Counted from the first letter of the stretch, positions 10,007 to 19,446 are shown. The stretch: 64,000 nucleotides of DNA from Pelomonas caseinilytica (GCF_021353235.1 NZ_JAJTWT010000008.1:1-64000); one strand, 5' to 3'. Translations and numbers: made by a program. Notes: generated from the letters alone by a model not told the origin.

Positions 10007-10794
10007 TGTTCATCGACTCCCACTGCCACCTCAGCTTTCCGGAGCTGAGGGAGAGGCTTCCCGACATCCTCGCGGCCATGCGCGCCGCCCAGGTCGAACA
10101 GGCCATCTGCATCTGCACGCAGATGGAGGAGTTCGAGACGGTGCATGCGCTGGCCGTTGCACACCCCCAGCTGTGGGCGACGGTCGGCGTGCATCCCGAC
10201 ACCGAGGACATGCGCGAGCCCGACGTGGCCGAGCTGGTGCGCCTGGCGGGCCTGCCGCGCGTCGTCGCCATCGGCGAGACGGGGCTGGACTACTACCGGC
10301 TGAACGGCCGCAGCGTCGCCGACATGGAGTGGCAGCGCGAGCGCTTCCGCACCCACATCCGCGCCGCCAGGCAGGCGCGCAAGCCGCTGGTCATCCACAC
10401 CCGGGCCAGCGCGGCCGACACGCTTCGCGTGCTCGACGAGGAGGGCGGCGAGCAGGCAGGCGGCGTCTTCCACTGCTTCACCGAGACGGCTGAGGTGGCC
10501 CTGGCGGCGGTCGAGCGCGGCTACTACATCTCCTTCTCGGGCATCGTCAGCTTCAAGAACGCGCAAGACCTTCGCGACCTCGCGCGGCTGCTGCCGCTGG
10601 ACCGCATCCTCATCGAGACCGACAGCCCCTACCTCGCGCCGGTGCCCTTCCGGGGCAAGACCAACTCGCCCGCCTACGTGCCGCACGTGGCCCAGGCCGT
10701 GGCGGACGCCATCGGCCTGCCGGTGGTGGAGCTCGCCGCGCACACGACGGCCAACACGCGGCGCCTGTTCGCCCTGCCGGAGGCCTTGCCATGA
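10006..10794 (+). CDS. TatD family metal-dependent hydrolase (YcfH-like)
   Basis: TIM-barrel metal-dependent DNase-type hydrolase, 262 residues. Metal ligands are in the expected places: DSHCHL at the N-terminus, Glu in IGETGLDYY, His in VIHTRA, His in FHCFTE, and Asp in IETDSPYLAPVPFRGK. Its place after pilZ matches the YcfH branch of the family. The stop overlaps the start of the ankyrin gene (ATGA at 10791-10794). Confidence 0.92.
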   Translation: MFIDSHCHLSFPELRERLPDILAAMRAAQVEQAICICTQMEEFETVHALAVAHPQLWATVGVHPDTEDMREPDVAELVRLAGLPRVVAIGETGLDYYRLNGRSVADMEWQRERFRTHIRAARQARKPLVIHTRASAADTLRVLDEEGGEQAGGVFHCFTETAEVALAAVERGYYISFSGIVSFKNAQDLRDLARLLPLDRILIETDSPYLAPVPFRGKTNSPAYVPHVAQAVADAIGLPVVELAAHTTANTRRLFALPEALP

Positions 10795-11465
10795 AGAGCC
10801 GCTTTGCCGCCTTGCTGCTCGCCGGGACCGCCGTGGCGGCCATGGCCGCGCCCATCGACGACCTTGTCATCGCCGCTGAAATGAACGAGCCGCGCGCCGT
10901 GCTGGCACTGCTGCTGAAGGGCGTGGACCCCAACCAGCCCGATTCGCGCGGGCGCAAGGCCCTCTTCATCGCCGTGCGCGAGAACTCGCTGCGGGCGCTG
11001 GACAGCTTGCTCGCCTCGCCGCAGACCCACGTCGACGAGCCCAACGACAAGGGCGAGACGCCGCTGATGATCGCCGCCATCCGCGGCTCGCTGCCGGCGG
11101 TCAAGGCCCTGGTCAAGCACGGCGCGGCCATCAACCGCGAGGGCTGGACGCCGCTGCACTACGCCTGCAGCGGGCCGGACAACGGCGTCGCAGCCTGGCT
11201 GATCGAGCACGGGGCCGACATCAACGCCCGCTCGGAGAACGGCACGACGCCGCTGATGATGGCGGCCCGCTACGGCAACGGCGACCTCGTGCCGATGCTG
11301 CTCAAGGCCGGTGCCGAGCCCCGCGCCGCCAACGAGCAAGAGCTGACGGCCGCCGACTTCGCCCAGCGCGGCGACCGCGACGTGATGGCCAAGGAGCTGC
11401 GCCGCATCATCCAGGAGCGCCAGCGCGCGGCCGATGCGGCCAAGGCGGCCGGCACCGCCAAATAG
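10791..11465 (+). CDS. periplasmic ankyrin-repeat protein
   Basis: Exported protein of 224 residues. It has a Sec signal peptide (about 1-20, MKSRFAALLLAGTAVAAMAA) and then four to five ankyrin repeats, for example DKGETPLMIAAIRGSLPAVK, EGWTPLHYACSGPDNGVAAW and NGTTPLMMAARYGNGDLVPM. Ends with a charged helix. Probably a protein-protein interaction module in the periplasm; partner unknown. Last gene of the mltG run. Confidence 0.85.
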   Translation: MKSRFAALLLAGTAVAAMAAPIDDLVIAAEMNEPRAVLALLLKGVDPNQPDSRGRKALFIAVRENSLRALDSLLASPQTHVDEPNDKGETPLMIAAIRGSLPAVKALVKHGAAINREGWTPLHYACSGPDNGVAAWLIEHGADINARSENGTTPLMMAARYGNGDLVPMLLKAGAEPRAANEQELTAADFAQRGDRDVMAKELRRIIQERQRAADAAKAAGTAK

Positions 11466-11581
11466 TTCTCGGCCAGGCGGGCGTGTAAGGCAAAGTCTTA
11501 CAGCGCCTAGCGCGCTGAGCCGACTGTCGCGGAAAACCGCGGCTGCCTACAGTGGACTCACCGTCAAACACGAGGTCCGCC

Positions 11582-11800
11582 ATGCTGTCCACCACCCCCA
11601 ATCTGGTCGATCCCTTCGCGATGCTGATCGCGCCCGAACAGGTGATGAACGCCATCGAGCGCTCCGACCGCCTGGCCCGCCTGCAGCGCCGCGTCTACCG
11701 CCCGCTGGACCGGCCGTGGATCCCGATGAAGGGCAGCGCCGAGTTCGACAGCGAGATCGATGCCGAGCCCGACGTGCCTGACCTCTCCGACACCGAATGA
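11582..11800 (+). CDS. small conserved hypothetical protein, 72 residues
   Basis: Small soluble protein with no membrane segment. It contains PEQVMNAIERSDRLARLQRRVYRPLDRPWIP and an acidic tail. The core pattern of a helix with Arg/Leu followed by RPLDRP resembles small unnamed proteins seen in other Burkholderiales; this is memory-based and untested. The ATG at 11582 has a GAGG ribosome site and is followed at once by a strong hairpin terminator, supporting a real transcribed gene. An ATG at 11552 in frame is less likely. Function unknown. Confidence 0.65.
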   Translation: MLSTTPNLVDPFAMLIAPEQVMNAIERSDRLARLQRRVYRPLDRPWIPMKGSAEFDSEIDAEPDVPDLSDTE

Positions 11801-11803
11801 AGC

Positions 11804-11830
11804 AAAACGCCCGCATCAGCGGGCGTTTTT
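11804..11830. terminator. bidirectional intrinsic terminator
   Basis: Perfect 11-bp stem AAAACGCCCGC (11804-11814) and GCGGGCGTTTT (11819-11829), four-base loop, flanked by A and T runs on each side. It lies between the convergent small gene ending at 11800 and efp ending at 11853, so it can serve both. Confidence 0.9.
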
Positions 11831-11852
11831 CATGAGCGGGCCGCGAGGGCGG

Positions 11853-12407
11853 TCAGACGCGCTTGCGGTACTCGTGGGTGCGGGTGTCGATTTCGATCTT
11901 GTCGCCGTTCTCGACGAACAGCGGCACGGCGATCTCGAAGCCGGTGCCCTTCAGGCGGGCGGGCTTCAGGACCTTGCCCGAGGTGTCGCCCTTGACGGCC
12001 GGCTCGGTCTCGATCTCGCGCACGACGCTGGTGGGCAGTTCGACCGAGATGGCCTTGCCGTCGTAGAAGGTCACTTCCACGCCCATGCCGTCTTCCAGGT
12101 AGGAGATGGCGTCGCCCATGTTCTCGGCCTCGACCTCGTACTGGTTGTACTCGGTGTCCATGAAGACGTACATCGGGTCGGCGAAGTAGGAGTAGGTGCA
12201 CTCCTTCTTGTCGAGGATGATCTGGTCCATCTTGTCGTCGGCCTTGAAGACCAGCTCGGCGCCCGCGCCGTTGAGCAGGTTCTTCATCTTGATGCGCACG
12301 GTGGCGGCGCCACGGCCGCCGCGGCTGTATTCGGTCTTCAGGACGACCATCGGGTCCTTGCCCTGCATGATCACGTTGCCGGCGCGGATTTCTTGAGCGA
12401 GTTTCAT
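11853..12407 (-). CDS. efp: elongation factor P (Arg32 type)
   Basis: Translation factor of 184 residues that relieves ribosome stalling at proline runs. The domain I tip loop reads SRGGRGAA, placing an arginine at residue 32 where the lysine-type factors have the modified lysine. Arg32 is the residue rhamnosylated by EarP in Pseudomonas and betaproteobacteria, and earP is the adjacent gene on the same strand. The KOW-like N-terminal domain and two OB-fold domains are complete. The ATG at 12407 gives the canonical [11 protein letters not shown] start; the in-frame ATG at 12494 would add 29 non-conserved residues. Confidence 0.96.
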   Translation of the reverse strand: MKLAQEIRAGNVIMQGKDPMVVLKTEYSRGGRGAATVRIKMKNLLNGAGAELVFKADDKMDQIILDKKECTYSYFADPMYVFMDTEYNQYEVEAENMGDAISYLEDGMGVEVTFYDGKAISVELPTSVVREIETEPAVKGDTSGKVLKPARLKGTGFEIAVPLFVENGDKIEIDTRTHEYRKRV

Positions 12408-12505
12408 GGTGTATCGGGGGTAGAAGGCCGGAACGCTCCGGCTGCAGGCGGCGCACCAGGCTCCCGAAGACTCCGTCCCGGCTTGGCGCGGCAAAGCCAG
12501 CTATT

Positions 12506-13525
12506 CTAGCTGGGAAACCCTAGGAAGCTCCGCAGCTGGCTCAGCAGGTCAGGCTGGGCCGCCAATTGCTCACGCCAGGCCGGCGCATGCGCGTGGGCGG
12601 CGTCCAGGCCCTCCAGCGTTGCCGGCAAGGGGGCGAGCCCGTTCCAGCCGCGCCACACGCGGCGCCACGCCCCGGGCAGCGCGGCGCGGTCCATGAAGGC
12701 TTCCAGCTTGGCGTGGTGGGCGTCGTCGTGCTGTGGGTAGATGTGCCAGACGAAGGGCTTGCCGGCCCACTGGGCGCGCACGAAGGAGTCCTCCCCCCGC
12801 ACGAAGTTGAGGTCGCAGGCCCAGAGCAGACAGTCGTAGTCGTCCTGGCTGAGGTAGGGCAGGGCGAGGTGGCGCAGGCCGGGGCGGTCCGCCACCTGCT
12901 GCTGCAGCGGGCCGGGGCAGGCCAGCAGCAGCGTGGGCGCCTGGGCGAGGGCATCGAGCAGGGCCGGCAGGCCCGGGTTGGCATAGGCGAACAGGCTGAC
13001 GACGCGCTCCTGCGGCCGCGGCCCCCAGCCCTGGGTGGCCAGCCAGGTCGGGCCGTCGAAGGCGGCGATGCGCTCCCTGAGGCCGGGCTCGCGCAGCAGC
13101 CCGCCGGTGCGCGGCGTGAAGCCCGGGTAGAAGAAGTGCTTGGCCAGCCCGGCGCCCGGGCCGCTGGACTGCGGCGAGGCCAAGCCGTGGCAGCGCTCGA
13201 CGTAGTCTTCGGCGCTGAGGTATTCGAGGTTGATCCAGCGCGGGGTGGGCTGGCGCGCCGCCATGCGGGCCACGAAGCCTTCCGGCAGCTCGCAGCCGAA
13301 GGCTTCGACGACGACGTCGCCGGGCACGACCTCGACGTCCTCTTCGGGCCATGGGCGCACCTCGATGCCGGTGGGCCGCCGCGGCGCCATCCAGGCCAGG
13401 GCCGAGGCGTCGTCCACCCACAGTCGCACCGCGTCGCCGCGCGTGGCCATGTCGCGCGCCAGGCGCCAGCACACGCCGATGTCGCCATGGTTGTCGATGA
13501 CGCGGCAAAAGAGGTCCCAGAGCAT
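12506..13525 (-). CDS. earP: EF-P arginine rhamnosyltransferase EarP
   Basis: Inverting GT-B glycosyltransferase (339 residues) that transfers rhamnose from dTDP-L-rhamnose to Arg32 of EF-P. It begins [20 protein letters not shown], with the two N-terminal Asp residues (11 and 15) spaced as in characterised EarP. The nucleotide-sugar-binding region [16 protein letters not shown] with its essential Glu is intact. The ATG at 13525 is chosen because the family starts MLWD or similar; the frame is open to 13669, but that would overlap uvrC. Gene order earP then efp on the minus strand, 98 bp apart. The start is only 31 bp from the divergent uvrC start. Confidence 0.95.
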   Translation of the reverse strand: MLWDLFCRVIDNHGDIGVCWRLARDMATRGDAVRLWVDDASALAWMAPRRPTGIEVRPWPEEDVEVVPGDVVVEAFGCELPEGFVARMAARQPTPRWINLEYLSAEDYVERCHGLASPQSSGPGAGLAKHFFYPGFTPRTGGLLREPGLRERIAAFDGPTWLATQGWGPRPQERVVSLFAYANPGLPALLDALAQAPTLLLACPGPLQQQVADRPGLRHLALPYLSQDDYDCLLWACDLNFVRGEDSFVRAQWAGKPFVWHIYPQHDDAHHAKLEAFMDRAALPGAWRRVWRGWNGLAPLPATLEGLDAAHAHAPAWREQLAAQPDLLSQLRSFLGFPS

Positions 13526-13556
13526 GGGCGGATTGTCCCAGGCCAAAATCCCGGCC

Positions 13557-15512
13557 ATGTCCGACACGCCCGTCCCCAACGCCGAGATCGGTGAATCCGG
13601 CGCCCAGCAAGCCGCCGACCTCGAAGCCGCCGCGCGCGCCGCCCGGGACCGGGTGCTCGCCGAGGTCAACGCCTTGCCCGCGCTGCCCGGCGTCTACCGC
13701 TATTTCGATGCCCGTGGCGAGGTGCTCTACGTCGGCAAGGCCAAGGACCTGAAGCGCCGCGTCAGCAGCTACTTCCACAAGAACCACGGCGGCACCCGCA
13801 TCGGCATGATGGTCGCGCGCGTCGCGCGGCTGGAAACGACCGTGGTGCGCACCGAGGCCGAGGCCCTGCTGCTCGAGAACAACCTCATCAAGACGCTGAA
13901 CCCGCGGTTCAACATCCTGTTCCGGGACGACAAGAGCTACCCCTACCTCAAGATCACGGCCCACGCCTGGCCGCGCATGGCCTACTACCGCGGCGCGGTG
14001 GACAAGCGCCACAAGTACTTCGGGCCCTTCCCGAGCGCCTGGGCGGTGAAGGAGTCCATCCAGCTGATGCAGAAGGTGTTCAAGCTGCGCACCTGTGAGG
14101 ACAGCGTCTTCAACAACCGCAGCCGCCCCTGCCTGCTGCACCAGATCAAGCGCTGTTCGGCGCCCTGCGTGCCGCTCGGGCAGACGCCGGAGTACGCCCG
14201 CGACGTGGCCAGCGCCGAGCGCTTCCTGCGCGGCGAGACCGACGAGGTGATGGCCTCGCTGCAGGAGCAGATGATGGCCTACGCCGAGGCACAGCGTTAT
14301 GAGCTGGCCGCCGAGGTACGCAACCAGATCCAGGCGCTGTCCAAAGTGCTGCAGCAGCAGGTCATCGAGGAGAGCAGCGCCACCGGCCGCGACCGCGACG
14401 TGGACATCCTGGCCGTCAAGGTGCAGGGCGGCAAGGCCTGCGTGAACCTGGCCATGGTGCGGGGCGGCCGCCATTTGGGCGACCGCGCCTTCTTCCCCAG
14501 GCACGTCGACGACGCGACCGCGATGCAGCTGGACGATGAGGAGGCCGTGTCGCCCGAACGCCAGGTGCTGGAGGCCTTCATGGCCCAGCACTACCTGGCC
14601 TCGCCCGTGCCCGGCCTCATCGTCGTCAGCGAGCCGGTCGAGCCCGGCCTGGCCGATACCTTGGCGGCCCAGGCGGGCAGCCGCGTCACCGTGCAGGCCC
14701 AGCCGCGCGGCCAGCGGCGCATCTGGCAGGAGATGTGCATCAAGGGCGCCGAGCTGGCGCTGGCGCGGCTGCTGGCCGAGGAGGGCTCGCAGCAGGCGCG
14801 CACGCGGGCGCTGGTGGACGCGCTGGACCTGTCGGTCGCCGAGATCGACAAGTTCCGCGTCGAGTGCTTCGACATCAGCCACACGGCCGGCGAGGCGACG
14901 ATGGCGAGCTGCGTGGTCTTCGAGAACCACCAGATGCAGAGCAGCCAGTACCGGCGCTACAACATCGAGGGCGTCGTCGGCGGCGACGACTATGCGGCCA
15001 TGCGCCAGGTGCTCACGCGCCGCTACAGCAAGCTGGCCGAGGCCGCGCAGCTCGGCACCGGGCGGCTGCCCGACCTCGTGCTGGTGGACGGTGGGCGAGG
15101 GCAGGTCAGCATGGCGCGCGAGGTGTTCGAGGAGCTGGGCCTGGACCTCGGCCTCATCGCCGGCGTGGAGAAGGGGGAGGGCCGCAAGGTCGGCCTCGAG
15201 GAGCTCGTCTTCGCCGACGGGCGCGAGAAGGTCTACCTCGGCCGCGACTCGGCCGCGCTGATGCTGATCGCGCAGATTCGCGACGAGGCCCACCGCTTCG
15301 CCATCACCGGCATGCGCGCCAGGCGCGCCGCCGCTCGCACGGGCGGTTCGCGGCTGGAGGACGTGCCGGGCGTCGGGCCCAAGAAGCGCTCGCAGCTGCT
15401 GCAGCGCTTCGGCGGCGTGCGCGGCGTGGCCGGCGCCAGCGTCGACGAGCTGGCCAGCGTGAAAGGCATCTCGCGCGAACTCGCCGAAGACATCTACCGC
15501 GCGCTGCATTGA
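13557..15512 (+). CDS. uvrC: excinuclease ABC subunit C
   Basis: Nucleotide excision repair nuclease, 651 residues. It has a GIY-YIG N-terminal nuclease (GVYRYFD followed by [17 protein letters not shown], about 44-74), a UVR/UvrB-binding coiled coil (about residues 240-275, [20 protein letters not shown]), a C-terminal RNase H-like nuclease with DISHTAGE, and a final helix-hairpin-helix pair ([15 protein letters not shown]). The N-terminus has about 30 extra Ala-rich residues compared with E. coli. The ATG at 13557 lies in the short gap divergent to earP. Confidence 0.95.
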   Translation: MSDTPVPNAEIGESGAQQAADLEAAARAARDRVLAEVNALPALPGVYRYFDARGEVLYVGKAKDLKRRVSSYFHKNHGGTRIGMMVARVARLETTVVRTEAEALLLENNLIKTLNPRFNILFRDDKSYPYLKITAHAWPRMAYYRGAVDKRHKYFGPFPSAWAVKESIQLMQKVFKLRTCEDSVFNNRSRPCLLHQIKRCSAPCVPLGQTPEYARDVASAERFLRGETDEVMASLQEQMMAYAEAQRYELAAEVRNQIQALSKVLQQQVIEESSATGRDRDVDILAVKVQGGKACVNLAMVRGGRHLGDRAFFPRHVDDATAMQLDDEEAVSPERQVLEAFMAQHYLASPVPGLIVVSEPVEPGLADTLAAQAGSRVTVQAQPRGQRRIWQEMCIKGAELALARLLAEEGSQQARTRALVDALDLSVAEIDKFRVECFDISHTAGEATMASCVVFENHQMQSSQYRRYNIEGVVGGDDYAAMRQVLTRRYSKLAEAAQLGTGRLPDLVLVDGGRGQVSMAREVFEELGLDLGLIAGVEKGEGRKVGLEELVFADGREKVYLGRDSAALMLIAQIRDEAHRFAITGMRARRAAARTGGSRLEDVPGVGPKKRSQLLQRFGGVRGVAGASVDELASVKGISRELAEDIYRALH

Positions 15513-15568
15513 CCCGAAATGGGCGCAACATGGCGCCCGCCACGACGGCCCGAGGAGGGGCCCAATCC

Positions 15569-16087
15569 ATGTCCATCGTCCAACGAATCCAGCGCGCCAC
15601 CCGCTGGCTGCTGGCCCCCGTGCTGGCCGCCTGCGGGGTGGCGCCACGTGCCCCCGCCCCGTCGCCGACGCCCGCTCCCACGCCGGCTCCGGTGGCAGCC
15701 CCGGCCGCCACGCCCGCCGCGCCAACCGCGGCCAAGGCGGCCGGCCTGCCGGCACCCAAGGCCGTGCGCACCCATGACGAACTGCGTCGCCAGGCTGCCG
15801 AGCGCCTGGTGCTCGCCAACCCGGAGCGCAGCTACATGACGCCGGCGCCGGCCCAACTGCTCACCGTCATCGTGCTGGACGTCGAGGTCAAGTCCGACGG
15901 CAGCGTGCGCAAGGTGCATGTCGTCCGCGGGCCCAAGTTCGGCCCCGAGACGCTGCAGATGGCCATCGACGCCATCCACCGGGCGGCTCCCTTCGGCGAC
16001 GTGCGCCGCATGCCCGAACCCTGGAAGTTCACCGAGACCTTCCTCTTCGACGAGGACCGGCGCTTCAAGCCGCGCAGCCTCGATTGA
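15569..16087 (+). CDS. putative lipoprotein with TonB-C-like domain
   Basis: 172 residues with an N-terminal export signal ending LLAPVLAACG, a plausible lipobox with the cysteine as lipid site. A Pro/Ala/Thr-rich linker (about 30-75) follows, then a C-terminal domain resembling the TonB C-terminal fold (VIVLDVEVKSDGSVRKVHVV, then an Ala/Ile helix and FTETFLFD). The pattern V-x-V-x-x-D-G-S-V is typical of TonB-like domains in proteins that lack a membrane anchor and do not energise receptors. A strong GAGGAGG ribosome site precedes the ATG at 15569. It sits between uvrC and pgsA. Role unknown; an envelope scaffold is possible. Confidence 0.75.
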   Translation: MSIVQRIQRATRWLLAPVLAACGVAPRAPAPSPTPAPTPAPVAAPAATPAAPTAAKAAGLPAPKAVRTHDELRRQAAERLVLANPERSYMTPAPAQLLTVIVLDVEVKSDGSVRKVHVVRGPKFGPETLQMAIDAIHRAAPFGDVRRMPEPWKFTETFLFDEDRRFKPRSLD

Positions 16088-16143
16088 GCGGGGCGCACGC
16101 GCACCTCGGCCGTGCAAGCCCCAGCCTTGTGCACAATCGCCCC

Positions 16144-16710
16144 ATGTTCCTGACCCTGCCGACTCTGCTGACCTGGGCCCGCATCGTGGCCATCCCGCTG
16201 ATCGTCGGGGTGTTCTACCTGGACCTGAGCCGTGCCCACCAGAACCTTTTCGCGACGGTGCTCTTCATCGTCGTCGCGCTGACCGACTGGCTGGACGGCT
16301 GGCTGGCGCGCCGGCTCAACCAGACCTCCTCCTTCGGCGCCTTCCTCGATCCCGTCGCTGACAAGTTCCTGGTCTGCTCCGCGCTGCTGGTGCTGCTCAA
16401 GCTCGGCCGGGTGGAGGATTTCGTCGCCCTCGTCATCATCGGCCGCGAGATCGCCATTTCGGCCCTGCGCGAGTGGATGGCGCAGATCGGGGCCTCGCGG
16501 AGCGTGGCGGTGCACATGGTCGGCAAGCTCAAGACGACGGTGCAGATGATCGCCATCCCCTTCCTGCTCTACGACGGCCGCCTGTTCGGCCTGATCCCGA
16601 CGCTGGCCTGGGGGACCTGGCTGATCTACGCCGCCGTCGTCCTGACCATCTGGTCGATGGTCTACTATCTGCAGAAGGCTCTGCCCGAAATCCGCGCCAA
16701 GGCTCGCTGA
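16144..16710 (+). CDS. pgsA: CDP-diacylglycerol--glycerol-3-phosphate 3-phosphatidyltransferase
   Basis: Membrane enzyme that makes phosphatidylglycerol phosphate. It has 188 residues and several hydrophobic helices. The CDP-alcohol phosphatidyltransferase signature D-G-x2-A-R-x8-G-x3-D-x3-D is complete in DWLDGWLARRLNQTSSFGAF with the following LDPVADK. The ATG at 16144 gives the usual short N-terminus before helix 1; the frame is open back to 16084. Confidence 0.94.
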   Translation: MFLTLPTLLTWARIVAIPLIVGVFYLDLSRAHQNLFATVLFIVVALTDWLDGWLARRLNQTSSFGAFLDPVADKFLVCSALLVLLKLGRVEDFVALVIIGREIAISALREWMAQIGASRSVAVHMVGKLKTTVQMIAIPFLLYDGRLFGLIPTLAWGTWLIYAAVVLTIWSMVYYLQKALPEIRAKAR

Positions 16711-16931
16711 ACGGCGCCTGCCGACCGGACATCGAGTTGTATCGGGACTTTTCCCTCCCCGCCTGGCACTGGGGGCGCGTCTAGAATCCGCTTCCCGCGC
16801 GTGCCTGGACTCCTTTTTTGGAGGCCGAACAGGCGTGCAGTGCGCGGAACCGCATCTCTTCGCAAACCCTGCTGACCGGCCACCGGAGCAGGGCCAACAG
16901 TCCGCTGAATCTCCAAGAGTGGGGGGCACGA

Positions 16932-17204
16932 GTGAACAAGTCCGAACTGATCGAGCACATCGCCAAGCAGGCCGACATCTCCAAGGCTGCTGCGGGGCGT
17001 GCGCTCGAAGCCGTCATCGGCGGCGTCAAGACGACGCTGAAGAAGAACGGCACCGTCTCGCTGGTGGGCTTCGGCACCTTCAGCGTCACCAAGCGTGCCG
17101 CCCGCGCCGGCCGCAACCCGCGCACCAACGAGGCGATCAAGATCAAGTCGGCCAAGGTTCCCAAGTTCAAACCGGGCAAGGCCCTGAAGGACGCGGTCAA
17201 CTGA
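16932..17204 (+). CDS. hup: HU family DNA-binding protein
   Basis: Nucleoid protein of 90 residues, standard HU length. It has the [10 protein letters not shown] start, GFGTF core, and the DNA-binding arm around [14 protein letters not shown], where RNP is conserved. The start is a GTG at 16932; the frame is open upstream to 16818, but only the region from the GTG matches HU. A purine-rich stretch (GTGGGGGGCACGA) lies before the start. tRNA-Val begins 28 bp after the stop and may be co-transcribed. Confidence 0.95.
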   Translation: MNKSELIEHIAKQADISKAAAGRALEAVIGGVKTTLKKNGTVSLVGFGTFSVTKRAARAGRNPRTNEAIKIKSAKVPKFKPGKALKDAVN

Positions 17205-17232
17205 TTTCATCGAGATCGGGCCCCGGCTCGCC

Positions 17233-17308
17233 GGGTGCTTAGCTCAGTTGGTAGAGCGCCGCTCTTACACAGCGATGGTCGGCGGTTCGAGCCCGTCAGC
17301 ACCCACCA
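17233..17308 (+). tRNA. tRNA-Val(TAC)
   Basis: 76 bases including an encoded CCA. Acceptor stem GGGTGCT pairs with AGCACCC; D arm GCTC-AGTTGGTA-GAGC; anticodon loop CTTACAC gives anticodon TAC; T arm GGCGG-TTCGAGC-CCGTC. The first anticodon-stem pair is a C27-A43 mismatch, the only blemish in the cloverleaf. Confidence 0.95.
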
Positions 17309-17361
17309 ACCGATCTCCCAGACGACGGTACCCGCCGTCCCCACATAGAATGCGACTCCCT

Positions 17362-17387
17362 CGAAGGCGAACCCCGGTTCGCCTTCG
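17362..17387. repeat. perfect inverted repeat between tRNA-Val and ppiD
   Basis: Arms CGAAGGCGAAC (17362-17372) and GTTCGCCTTCG (17377-17387) with a four-base loop. It could terminate the hup/tRNA-Val transcript or act in the ppiD leader. The following bases (TTGCGTTTGATCC) are only weakly T-rich, so intrinsic termination is uncertain. Confidence 0.6.
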
Positions 17388-17416
17388 TTGCGTTTGATCC
17401 TTCAAGGCTTTCCGCG

Positions 17417-19330
17417 ATGTTCGATTTCGTCCGCCAGCACAACCGCCTGTTCCAGTTCATCCTGCTGCTGCTCATCCTGCCGTCCTTCGCCTTCGTCGGC
17501 ATGCAGGGCTACACCAGCATGATGGGCGGCGCCAACGCCGGCGTGGCCAGCGTCGATGGCCGCAAGATCACCCAGGCCGAGTGGGACGTCGCCCAGCGCG
17601 AGCAGGCCAACCGCATCCGCAGCCAGAGCCCCAACATCGACGCCAAGCTGCTCGACACGCCCGAGATGAAGCACAAGGCGCTCGAGGGCCTGGTCACCGA
17701 GCGCACCCTGCAGGCCGCGGCGGACCACCAGCATTTCACGCCCAGCCCCGAGGCCGTCAACGCACGCTTCTGGAACGATCCGCAGTTCGCCTTCCTCCGC
17801 AACCCGGACGGCACCGTCAACAAGGCGCTGCTGGCCGCGCAGGGCATGACGCCCTCCGTCTTCCTGGAGCGGCTGCGCCAGGACTACGCGCTGCGCCAGG
17901 TCACGGCGCCGGTCGAGACCGCCCCGGTCGTCGGCAACAGCGCGCCCAAGCTGGCCTTCGACGCCCTGCTGCAGCAGCGCGAAGTGCAGCTGCAGCGCTT
18001 CGAGCTCAAGGACTACGCCGCCAAGATCAACCCGAGCGACGCCGACCTCGAAGCCTTCTACAAGGAGCCGGCCAGCGCCGCCAAGTTCCAACTGCCCGAA
18101 TCCGCCCAGATCCAATACCTGGTCCTGGACGTCGAGGCGCTGAAGAAGGACGTCAAGTTCACCGAGGACGACCTGCAGACCTACTACAAGGAAAACGCCT
18201 CCCGCTACGGCGTGCCCGAAGAGCGCCGCGCCAGCCACATCCTCATCAAGGCCGACCGCAACGCCCCCGCCGACGAGCGCGCCAAGGCCAAGGCCAAGGC
18301 CGAGGAGATCCTGGCCCAGGTGCGCAAGAACCCGGCCGACTTCGCGGCCCTCGCCAAGAAGAACTCCCAGGACGAAGGCTCGGCAGCCAATGGCGGCGAC
18401 CTCGACTTCTTCGGCCGTGGCGCCATGGTCAAGGAGTTCGACGCCGCGGTCTACGCCATGAAGCCGGGCGAGATCAGCAACCTCGTCGAGACCGACTTCG
18501 GTTACCACATCATCCAGCTGACCGGCGTGCGCGGCGGCGAGAAGAAGCCCTTCGAGGCCGTGCGCGGCGAGGTCGAGTCCGAAGTGCGCAAGCAGCTCGC
18601 CCAGCGCCGCTACGCCGAAGCCGCCGAGCAGTTCGGCAATCTCGTCTACGAGCAGTCCGACAGCCTCCAGCCCGCGGCCGACAAGCTCAAGCTGCAGATC
18701 CAGACCGCCACCGTCCAGCGCCAGCCGCAAGCCGGCGCCGCCGGCCCGCTCGCCTCGCCCAAGCTGCTGGAAGCCGTCTTCGGCGCCGAGGCGCTGCGCA
18801 ACAAGCGCAACACCGAGGCCGTCGAGACCGGCCCGAGCCAGCTGGTGTCCGCCCGCGTGACGCAATACAGCCCCGCGCGCGTGCCGCCCCTGGCCGACGT
18901 GAAGGACAAGGTCCGCGAGCAGCTCGTCAAGAAGCTGGCCAGCGCCGAAGCCAAGAAGGCCGGCGAGGCGCGCCTGGCGGCCCTGAAGGCCAACCCGGCG
19001 GATACCGCTGGACTGGAGCCGGCGACGATCGTGTCCCGCGCCAAGCCGCAGAGCCTCTCTCGCGGCCAGCTCGAAGCCGTGCTGGGGGCCGACGCCGCCA
19101 AGCTGCCCACCGCTGTCGGCGTCGCAGCCGAGGACGGCGGCTACGTCGTCGTGCGCATCAGCCAGCTCCTGCCGCGCGACGCTGCCGTCATCGACGACAA
19201 GCGTGCCGTCCAGCAATACGCCAACGCCTGGGCCCGCGCCGAAGGCCAGGCCTACCTCGCGGCCCTCAAGTCCCAGTACAAGGCCGTCCTCAAGGTCGCC
19301 GCCCCGGCATCTGCCGCCAGCGCACCCTGA
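17417..19330 (+). CDS. ppiD: periplasmic folding chaperone PpiD
   Basis: Membrane-anchored SurA/parvulin-type peptidyl-prolyl isomerase (637 residues, usual for betaproteobacteria) that helps outer-membrane and secreted proteins fold as they leave the Sec translocon. It has one N-terminal membrane helix (about 12-34), a SurA-N-like chaperone domain, a parvulin domain at about 270-375 (RRASHILIKAD through GDLDFFGRGAMVKEF to TDFGYHIIQL), and a second less conserved C-terminal domain. Seven bases before the ATG is AAGG. Its stop is followed by tRNA-His. Confidence 0.93.
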   Translation: MFDFVRQHNRLFQFILLLLILPSFAFVGMQGYTSMMGGANAGVASVDGRKITQAEWDVAQREQANRIRSQSPNIDAKLLDTPEMKHKALEGLVTERTLQAAADHQHFTPSPEAVNARFWNDPQFAFLRNPDGTVNKALLAAQGMTPSVFLERLRQDYALRQVTAPVETAPVVGNSAPKLAFDALLQQREVQLQRFELKDYAAKINPSDADLEAFYKEPASAAKFQLPESAQIQYLVLDVEALKKDVKFTEDDLQTYYKENASRYGVPEERRASHILIKADRNAPADERAKAKAKAEEILAQVRKNPADFAALAKKNSQDEGSAANGGDLDFFGRGAMVKEFDAAVYAMKPGEISNLVETDFGYHIIQLTGVRGGEKKPFEAVRGEVESEVRKQLAQRRYAEAAEQFGNLVYEQSDSLQPAADKLKLQIQTATVQRQPQAGAAGPLASPKLLEAVFGAEALRNKRNTEAVETGPSQLVSARVTQYSPARVPPLADVKDKVREQLVKKLASAEAKKAGEARLAALKANPADTAGLEPATIVSRAKPQSLSRGQLEAVLGADAAKLPTAVGVAAEDGGYVVVRISQLLPRDAAVIDDKRAVQQYANAWARAEGQAYLAALKSQYKAVLKVAAPASAASAP

Positions 19331-19357
19331 TTTCTGGGTTATACTTTTTGGCTCTGC

Positions 19358-19434
19358 GGTGGCTGTAGCTCAGTTGGTAGAGTCCAGGATTGTGATTCCT
19401 GTTGTCGTGGGTTCGAGTCCCATCAGCCACCCCA
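19358..19434 (+). tRNA. tRNA-His(GTG)
   Basis: Acceptor GTGGCTG pairs with CAGCCAC; the extra 5-prime G at 19358 faces discriminator C73, the hallmark of tRNA-His. The anticodon loop holds GTG (TTGTGAT), the T arm is GTGGG-TTCGAGT-CCCAT, and CCA is encoded. A -10-like TATACT lies at 19340-19345. Confidence 0.96.
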
Positions 19435-19446
19435 AGTAATACGAAG

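Noticed and set aside
16764-16787. TGGCAC resembling a sigma-54 -24 element and TAGAAT resembling a -10 before hup
   Set aside because: No TTGC element follows TGGCAC at the right distance, and TAGAAT lacks a -35 at 16-18 bp.
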